Below, in pieces: positions 56,344-64,000 of a stretch of 64,000 bases of DNA; within the stretch, counting starts at the first letter, position 1, and each line of letters starts with the position of its first letter. The notes under the pieces were generated by a model. That model was not told where the DNA came from, did not search any database, and saw nothing but the letters and a program-made list of their open reading frames with translations. The stretch spans positions 423,009,729 through 423,073,728 of the forward strand of contig CM046874.1 in NCBI GenBank assembly GCA_025667525.1, written 5' to 3'. This DNA is from Glebionis coronaria (taxonomy: Eukaryota > Streptophyta > Magnoliopsida > Asterales > Asteraceae). A program made the position numbers and the translations under genes.

Positions 56344-58870
56344 TTCTCAATGAACACAACGAGTTGATTTCCACTCGTCTCGTTACTGGGTGGAGTGTTT
56401 GTATAGACTACCGCAAACTCAATGATGCCACGAGAAAGGATCATTTCCCTCTACCTTTTATGGACCAAATGCTTGAACGTTTAGCGGGTAATGAATATTA
56501 CTGCTTTCTTGATGGTTTCTCGGGTTATTTCCAAATACCCATCGATCCCCAAGATCAAGAGAAGACAACATTTACTTGTCCCTATGGCACATTTGCTTAC
56601 AAAAGAATGCCTTTTGGCTTATGTAATGCCCCCGGGACTTTCCAAAGGTGCATGTTAGCTATCTTCCATGACATGGTTGAACAAACCATGGAAGTCTTCA
56701 TGGATGATTTCTCGGTCTTCGGGGATTCCTTCTCTTCTTGCCTTGCCAATTTGGAACGTATGCTAAAGCGGTGCGAAGACACTCGCCTTGTTCTGAATTG
56801 GGAAAAATGCCATTTTCTGGTAAAAGAAGGCATCGTGCTGGGACACAAGATTTCCAAAGGCGGTCTTGAAGTAGACCGTGCTAAAGTCGATGTTATCGCC
56901 AAGTTGCCTCCACCTTCAACCGTGAAGGGCGTGAGAAGTTTTCTGGGTCATGCGGGCTTCTACCGTCGATTCATCAAAGATTTTTCTCAAATCGCTCGCC
57001 CGATGACCCACCTCTTGGAAAAAGATACTCCTTTTATCTTTTCCAAAGAGTGTCTCGAAGCCTTCAACTCGCTGAAGGATAAGCTAACTAAGGCACCCGT
57101 CTTGGTTACCCCTAATTGGGAGCTTCCCTTTGAGTTGATGTGCGATGCTAGTGATTTTGCTATTGGAGCGGTTCTGGGACAAAGAGTGAACAAACACTTC
57201 CAACCAATCCATTACGCTAGCAAGACAATGACGGGGGCACAATTGCATTATACGACAACAGAAAAAGAGCTTTTAGCTGTTGTCTATGCTTTTGAAAAAT
57301 TCCGCCCCTATCTTGTCCTTTCTACAACTATTGTGTATACCGATCATTCCGCGTTGAAGTACTTGTTGACAAAGCAAGATTCCAAACCAAGACTTCTTCG
57401 CTGGGTTTTGCTGCTCCAGGAATTTAAAATCGAAATTCGCGATAAAAAAGGAGCTGAAAACCTAGCCGCGGATCATCTCAGTAGACTTGAGGATCCTTAC
57501 CAAGGGGATCATCCGAAAAAAGAAATCAATGATTCTTTTCCTTTGGAGACCTTAAAGTCTATTAACTCGAATTCTGATGCTACCCCGTGGTTTGCGGACT
57601 TTGCAAACTACTTGGCGGGTGGAATTCTCAAGGAAGGGTTGACGTCTCAACAAAAGAAAAAGTTCTTCACCGACATTAAGACTTACTTTTGGGACGACCC
57701 TTACCTATTCAAACAATGTGCCGATTTGATTATTCGCCGATGTGTTGATGGACCGGCAGCTTTAAAAATCCTTGACGCTTGCCACAAAGGACCCACCGGT
57801 GGTCACTTTGGTCCCAACTACACCGCCAAAAAAGTGTTTGACTCGGGATTTTATTGGCCCTCCATATATCGTGACGCTCACAATATGGTTAAACGATGTG
57901 ATGTTTGCCAAAAACAAGGCACGATCACACATAAAGACGAGATGCCTCAGAATTTCATTCAAGAGTGTGAAATCTTTGATGTTTGGGGTATCGACTTTAT
58001 GGGGCCATTCCCTTCTTCTAAAGGAAACAAATACATCCTTGTAGCCGTTGACTACGTTTCAAAGTGGGTTGAAGCCAAAGCTTTACCTACTAATGACGCA
58101 AGGGTGGTTTGTAACTTTTTGAAAGCTCTATTCGCTAGATTCGGTGTGCCTCGCGCCATTATTAGTGATCGTGGGACTCATTTTTGCAATGACCAATTCG
58201 CAAGAGTCATGGATAAGTACGGTGTAAATCATCGTCTTTCCACAGCCTACCACCCACAAACTAATGGCCAGGCTGAAATATCCAACCGAGGACTAAAGCG
58301 AATTCTTGAAAGAACCATGGGAGAGCATCGTGCCTCATGGGCTGATAAACTTGATGATGCTTTGAGGGCTTTTCGTACTGCATACAAGACTCCGATTGGT
58401 TATACACCATATCGTCTCGTGTACGGGAAAGCGTGCCACCTCCCCATTGAGTTGGAGCACAAGGCTTACTGGGCCTTGAAGTGAGCTAATTTGATATCAA
58501 CAAAGCCGGTGACCTACGCAAGATCTAACTCAATGAGCTGAATGAACTCCGTAATGAGGCTTATGAAAATTCTTTGATCTATAAGGAAAGAACTAAGCTC
58601 ATTCACGACTCCAAGATCAAAAACCGAAAGTTCCATATTGGAGACAAAGTCTTACTTTTTAACTCTCGGTTGAAAATCTTTTCGGGAAAGCTGAAATCTC
58701 GTTGGTCCGGCCCATTCACCATTGCCCAAATTTTTCCATATGGTACTCTCGAGCTCGCTCAACCTAATGGACCAAATTTTAAGGTGAATGGCCAACGAGT
58801 GAAGTTGTACTTTGGTGAGGACACCTCTCAGGAGGTGGTTCCATCCCTCACCACGTTCCCCATGAACTAA
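56344..58870 (+). pseudogene. pol: Athila-2 pol remainder (reverse transcriptase core, RNase H, integrase), broken
   Basis: Resumes at '[11 protein letters not shown]' directly after element B, in the frame lost at 42856. Intact motifs: [55 protein letters not shown] with CDVCQKQG, and the integrase residues in [19 protein letters not shown] and HPQTNGQAE. At 58482-58484 a TGA replaces the TGG of Athila-1 (WALKWAN), followed by a one-base deletion. The C-terminal GPF segment ([20 protein letters not shown]) is readable in another frame at 58574-58870. Confidence 0.94.
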
Positions 58871-60776
58871 TTTTGGGTCGAGTCAGGCTCGTGACTCGGT
58901 TATCAAAAACAAGCGCTCCTCGGGTGGCAGCCCGAGTATCTATCCTTTTATGTTTTAACCTCCTAAGTGTAGGGGGGCCTCTTTAGGTGTTTGTATTTGT
59001 GTGGTGATGTGATTACAGGGATACATGCACTCTTGGAAACCTTGAAGAACCGTGCTCCCGTGTTAACCGAAATCCGGTTCTATCTCTCAACTATCGTGAT
59101 TCAATTTTCTTCATACTCACATTTGAAATTGATCACTTTAGTCGTCTCTTCCTTAACTTGAGTTAACCAACGTGCACAATGTCATAAGTGTAGGGGATAC
59201 TTTTCCCACACGCTTAAACATTGAGGACAATGTTTATCTTAAGTGTAGGGGGGACTTCTATCGAAGTTTTAAGTGGACTTTTCCATGAAAATGCCTTCAT
59301 TTAACCGGAAAATCATCTTTTTCAACATTTTTCAAATTTTTTATTAACTTTGGCCTTTTAGTCGTAATTTTTAAATTTTTATCTTTGCTTTCATATGTAT
59401 ATATCCCGCAATAAAGTCAAATTTTAATAAAGTGGTGTAGCTAGTTTAGAAGTCTTTGACATATTAGGCCCATTGCGTTTATTTTGACTCAACCCGAATA
59501 GACTTATCCAAGTTTATTCTAGCTAGTATCCTTAACCATGTAGACCTTAATTGGTTTATTAGGCTAAGTATCCACGAGTCTCATTACTTGAGATTTTAAA
59601 TTGTGGAGGACGAGAAATGATAAAGTCAATTATAAGTCGGTATTCTTGCACAAGCTCACTTGGTGTAATTATTTGCCTATTCTCCCATCACTTGCTAATA
59701 ATTTATCTACAATAAGTAAGGTCGTACGATTTGAAAGGTTGCTTAGCTTCTAGCCCAAGATCGTTTAAAATTTGCTCGGTAATGATAAGAGTTCATAGCC
59801 AAGGCATAACTTATGAAGCGGGGTGCGAAGATTGGCGAGTCCGAAAAGGCCCTAACAAGGCATGAGGATTCCATTTTATTGCTAAAGATCCAAAGTGATG
59901 TGAAAAGCATTATTCCCAAAATCGATATGAAGGATCAAGACTCACGACGAAAAGCAATCAACTCCCATAAAGATCATGGAGAAGTCTATCCGAAAAGACC
60001 CTAACAAGGTATGAGGATAAATAGATCCAAGTCCGAAAAGGAGGCGGATCGTTGTATCTCAAAATCCCAAATAGAGATTGAAGAAATAATCATGAAGTCG
60101 TGGTCAACAAAGTTGGAGTACCTCTCAAAAGTCTCCAAGTGAAGACACTCTATGAACGATGAGAAGACCATTATCTCAAGCACGTCTCTCAAGATATGAA
60201 GTATGAAGTACATGCCAAATATCGGCCCGAGAAAGGTCTCAAATCGTGAACCGAGTTATGCCAAGATATGAACTTTTTGATATCTCGAGAAGCAGTTTTA
60301 AGAGATTTTGTCCTTTAGCTAACTATTGATCAAATCGTCCTACTTTGCTTTCAGCCTTAATAAACTATCGAAATAAGTCCAAAATTGTATCTTCATGATC
60401 ATTCTAAGACAAAAATAAAATATAAGAGATACACCTAGGAATAAGGGAGTTTAAGCATTTAATTAAGCCATGTGTGTAAGTGTTTGATTTACTAACTTAT
60501 AATAACAATGATCTCGTTTTTAAGCTTAGTTTGGGGAACGTGAAACTTGAGGGTGATAAATCTTCGCAACACCAAAGCCCTAATGTAAGTCATTGGTTTC
60601 TTTGCAAGTTATTTCCATCCTTTTGTTTACTTTAAAGTTTTAATTTCTCTTAGTGTTTTATTTTTGTTTAGTAGTATTTTAATAAGGCCAAGGTTGATTG
60701 ATTATGAGAAAAGTGTAAATTTGCTTTATCACTAAGCATTGCATGAGGGCATGGCAATGGTTAAGTGTAGGGGATT
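58871..60776 (+). promoter_or_regulatory. Athila-2 3' UTR and polypurine tract
   Basis: Colinear with Athila-1. Hairpin 1 at 58879-58898, hairpin 2 at 58919-58936 (loop TGGCAG), AAGTGTAGGGG motifs at about 58965, 59186 and 59241, the stem TAAACATTG/CAATGTTTA at 59215-59236, and the polypurine tract just before 60777. Short ORFs here (59813-60004, 60001-60213) also occur in D and Athila-1 as conserved UTR sequence. I do not see codon-like conservation. Confidence 0.65.
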
Positions 60777-62453
60777 TGATAGGTGTGTAAACACCCATCC
60801 TTTTACCACTTAATTCTGGCTAAAACAAGACCAAAACACGTATTTAATATCATTTGTTTGGAATTATGCGTGGTTTTTGTGTTTATTGTGTTTTCAGAGC
60901 TAACCGGATGAATATTAAAGAAAACATGGGATTACACGGGTTTTACCGAAGAAAAGGACTTAAGATGAAGTCTATTGTCCAAGAGATGCAAAAGATTTGA
61001 AGTCACTGGGCCTATTCGAAGATTTATCGAAGAAAAGGACCAAAGATGGAAGATTTACAAAATTCGAAGAAACTCAAGTCTATTAAACGAAGAAATTAAA
61101 AGACGAGTTGAATTTAATCGACGACAAATCCCGAATCAGAATCGAAAACGTCAACTTTTCTGAAAAGACTAGAAGACAAGAAGAACGGGAGAAAGCCCAC
61201 TCACCAACTAAAGGGAACACCTATATAAAGGGTTCCCCTCACACACTTTGCATGGAGTTTTTTTTTTCTTCTCCCCACTTTTTTCTCCTTTCTGTTTCGT
61301 AGATATCACCAACACCACTAGGGTGTTTGGTGATTTTGATCTTTGTTTTTCAATCTTGTAATTTTAATTCTTGTTTTGTGATTGTTAAAACATTAATCAT
61401 CAATACAAGTTCTTGTTTAATCTTTCCATTTCATCTTGTTCATCATCATCTTTTATTTCAAGTTCTTAAGTTCTTATTTGATTGATTTGATCTTCAAAAG
61501 TTGTTGGGTTTTATGTTTTTGTTGATGGGATTTGTAGTTTATGGTTAGTAGATGCTTTGTGTTTAGCTTTATTTAAGATTCGGTGAAAAACTTGGTGGTT
61601 TTTGGCATTAAAATCGTTTTCCCTGTTCTTCGGGTAAGGTAACTGTTTTTGAGTTCCCCAGGTTCCGAATGAACCAAATGTTCCGGATGAGTTGAAAGTT
61701 CCGAATGAACTGCATCTTCCGAATGAACACAAAGTTCCGGATGAACCAATAGTTCCGAGTGAACAAAAAGTTCCGAATCAGTCTTTAAGTTCCGAATCAG
61801 TTTTATCTTTTAAAAGTTCCGAATGAACCAAAAGTTTCGGATGAGCAAAACTTCCGAATGAACCAAAAGTTCCGGATGAGCAAAAGTTCTGAATGAATGT
61901 TATTTTCAAAAGTTCCGAATGAGTTAAAAAGTTCCGAATGAGTTGATTGTTCCGAATAAACTTCCGACTCAAAGTTCCGAAGAAAGTTCCGGATAAACTT
62001 CCGAACGAAAAGTTCCGGGTGAACTTCCGAACTAACTTCCGAATCAAAGTTCCGAGTGAAGGATTTTTCAAAGTTCCGCATGAAGACTTCCGGGTGAAAA
62101 GTTCCGGATCAATAGTTCCGAATCAAGGTCAAAGTTCCGAATCAATTTTCTTTCAATCTTACTTACTGTTTCTTTTTGTATCTGTCTTAATATTTCTCAT
62201 TGTTTCTTCATTTAATATTCTAAGTTTAAGTTTAATTTTAATTCCAGTATTTTAATTCAAGTTTTTATTAATTGTCATTAAATTAATTGTTTTTGACTTA
62301 AGTTTTCATTCTAGTACATTTAAACTTTTTAGTAGATTAGAAAACTAAACCTCCTTTTTTTAGTAACCAAGAACAATCATTCCACTTAGAACCAAGATCA
62401 ATTCGAGAGGACTGAGAGACATAAATTGAACCCATAGAAAATCCAGTGTATCA
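60777..62453 (+). repeat. 3' LTR of Athila-2
   Basis: 1677 bp. TATATAAA at 61222-61229 and an AGTTCCGAATGA array at about 61660-62140. It ends TGTATCA at 62453, followed by the second GTACC. Confidence 0.94.
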
Positions 62454-62458
62454 GTACC

Positions 62459-64000
62459 TCCGTAACTAGTACATAAACTGGTCGTGCTTGTATATAATGC
62501 TCAGGCAATTTATTTAGTTATTAATATGATTACTGATAAGCTTAAACATATACTGGGGAAAACATTTGGCTAAAGACAGGGAATCCTAATCATGCATAGA
62601 AAGGAAGTCCTTACTGAAAGGACGGAAAATCCGTACCTCTAGTCCAGTAATTGACGAAATGGAAGACTGAAGAATGCTACTCGGGCTTCACGTAAGCTAC
62701 AACCATTAATAGACGCGAATAAGTTACCTGTTCTATATTTACTTTACTGATTTTATTGGCTTCTTATTTATTCATTATATTTCTGGAAGTCTGTACGTAT
62801 TTTTAACTGATGAATCTATATTAATAATTATTCCTTAATATATTAATAACCTACTACTAATTACGGTATAACTAAATCTGGCGTTATATTATTACGAAAA
62901 TAAGTAACTCGTTAAAATATAACGTTTTCTAATTTATAAGGTTTTTCTAAAGTCATATATAATCTATATAATAAAATTATACTTTTTAATTATTTCAAAA
63001 CTATTTAATTATAATTTAATTTAAAATATAGTTTAAACCTTTACAAAAATTAATTAATAAAAGTATAAAATAAAATCTACCTTTTCCTCATTATAGTTAA
63101 ATCGAGCCTACCGAGATACCCCTTCTCGGTCGCACTAAAATGATTAAACCAAAATATATAAAATCTGACTTTTAATTAGCGACAGAAAACTGTCGCTAAA
63201 AACTGTCACTAAAAGCTACGTTTTAAAAACTGCACATATTACAATTTTGCGACAGTACTTAGTGTCACGAAAACTGTCGCTAAACTTAAACCAAAACTCA
63301 TTATTTTCTGTCTATTTTTCCCACTGCTGAAAACCCATTGTTCCCACTGCTTGTTTGTTTTATTCCCACTGCTACACCCAAACACACCCTGCTTTCTTTC
63401 TTTTCCCATTGTTTACTAATCCCAAACACCCCTTTCTGCTAGTTACACCCAAACACCCCCTGTTGGTGTTGTGGTTCCCACTATTTACTAAACAACCACC
63501 CCTGTTGGGTTTTTTACTCGCTGTCGTCCAACATCAAACCAACCCGCCCCTTGGTGGGTCACGGCTGGGCCAAACAAGAACACACCGAGACCTCCTATTG
63601 GTCTCGGTTCGTGTGTAAACAACAACCCGACCACAATGGACAGATTTTCAAGATTAATGCTTATAACTCACGTGTTCTTTATTATTAATACAATAAATTT
63701 CGATGATGTATATAAAACAAGGAAGGAAATGGTTACCATTACACGTGTTTAGGATGGACTACGAACACACAACAAATCAAAGGAGGATCAAAAACCCGTT
63801 TTCCCCTTTTTCTTCTTTTATGGCCGGCGGCCATTTTTCCACTTAGGGTTTTATGTTGCTTCCCGTGTTTTAGAAATAAGTAGTGAAAATCCCATTTACT
63901 AGCTAATTTGTTTAGTGGGCCGGGCTCATGGGTTTTACTTGTTCTTTTCTTTTGTTTCCTAAACTGCGGCCCAAGACCAAACATAAGCATACTTTATATT
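62459..64000 (-). repeat. Family C LTR, right arm, distal part (inverted, runs off the window)
   Basis: Reverse complement similarity to 22135-23779 is visible throughout: 'GGACGGAAAATCCG', 'GGGAATCCTAATCATGCAT', the CCGAGA/TCTCGG hairpin near 63108-63130, and at the window edge 'AGTATGCTTATGTT'. No coding region. ORFs at 63355-63618 and 63739-63990 lie in LTR sequence. Confidence 0.65.
63176..63283. mobile_element. Small inverted-repeat insertion (possible MITE) in the family C LTR
   Basis: 108 bp bounded by TTAGCGACAG and CTGTCGCTAA, with further GCGACAG/CTGTCGC words inside, so it can fold into hairpins. No obvious counterpart was seen in the left arm. The target duplication is not clear. 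Confidence 0.35.

Larger units (their letters stand above)
37800..62453 (+). mobile_element. Athila-2: Athila-lineage retrotransposon carrying nested element B
   Basis: LTRs 37800-39481 and 60777-62453, with target duplication GTACC at 37795-37799 and 62454-62458. Without element B (42857-56343) it would be 11.2 kb and colinear with Athila-1. LTRs differ at roughly fifteen to eighteen positions, so it is older than Athila-1 and older than B. Lesions: a TGA in gag, a Cys-to-Tyr change in the knuckle, the B insertion in pol, and a nonsense codon plus frameshift in the integrase C-terminus. Confidence 0.95.

Noticed and set aside
22135..64000. Bacterial or viral genome features (operons, replication origin, CRISPR)
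   Set aside because: Intron-containing kinase gene, LTR retrotransposons and long AT-rich non-coding DNA show plant nuclear sequence.

Overview
The window is a plant nuclear segment made mostly of nested LTR retrotransposons around one host gene. There are no operons, and the one host gene has a GT-AG intron. The closest matches I recall for the Copia Gag and for an acidic retroelement module at 5.6-6.5 kb are predicted proteins from Asteraceae (Tanacetum/Artemisia type). The family is therefore an inference from memory of protein style, not a database result.

Layout. 1-5547: reverse-oriented pieces of Athila-type (Ty3/gypsy) elements: a 3' untranslated region, a long LTR, and a pol fragment that this LTR cuts. 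5547-9949: a 5'-truncated Athila-type element (called D) with an acidic accessory ORF and a 3' LTR. 9950-14008: the 5' half of a Ty1/copia element on the minus strand. Its gag is broken by nonsense codons and by a 361-bp hAT-type MITE with a perfect 8-bp target duplication. 14009-16549: intergenic. 16550-19767 (minus): a complete two-exon leucine-rich-repeat receptor kinase of the TMK family, the only convincing host gene. 19945-20614: a MITE 178 bp upstream of its start codon. 20818-21657: a PIF/Harbinger transposase pseudogene, cut by the start of another Athila LTR.

From about 22 kb to the right edge, two copies of a third LTR family (called C, initiator-Met primer site) lie in inverted orientation around a 1.35-kb leader full of tandem repeats. 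Each arm was later invaded by an Athila element. Athila-1 (23780-34928, TSD GTCCC) has nearly identical LTRs and a gag-pol broken by one single-base frameshift. Athila-2 (37800-62453, TSD GTACC) is older and carries nonsense codons. Inside its reverse-transcriptase region sits element B (42857-56343). B has 3.8-kb LTRs and encodes only Gag, protease and an accessory tail, so it is non-autonomous.

The most interesting signals are RNA- or DNA-level structures shared by these otherwise divergent Athila families. First, a CATTG/CAATG stem followed by a purine-rich motif occurs at the true polypurine tract and again internally, and the motif changes in step in each family. Second, two hairpins just after the last stop codon show compensatory substitutions. 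Third, the LTRs start with an inverted repeat that also shows a compensatory change. Others are TTCCG-core arrays in the LTR leaders, an antisense tRNA-like block in the B LTRs, and the duplicated 'EDxxFDPGI' accessory module.
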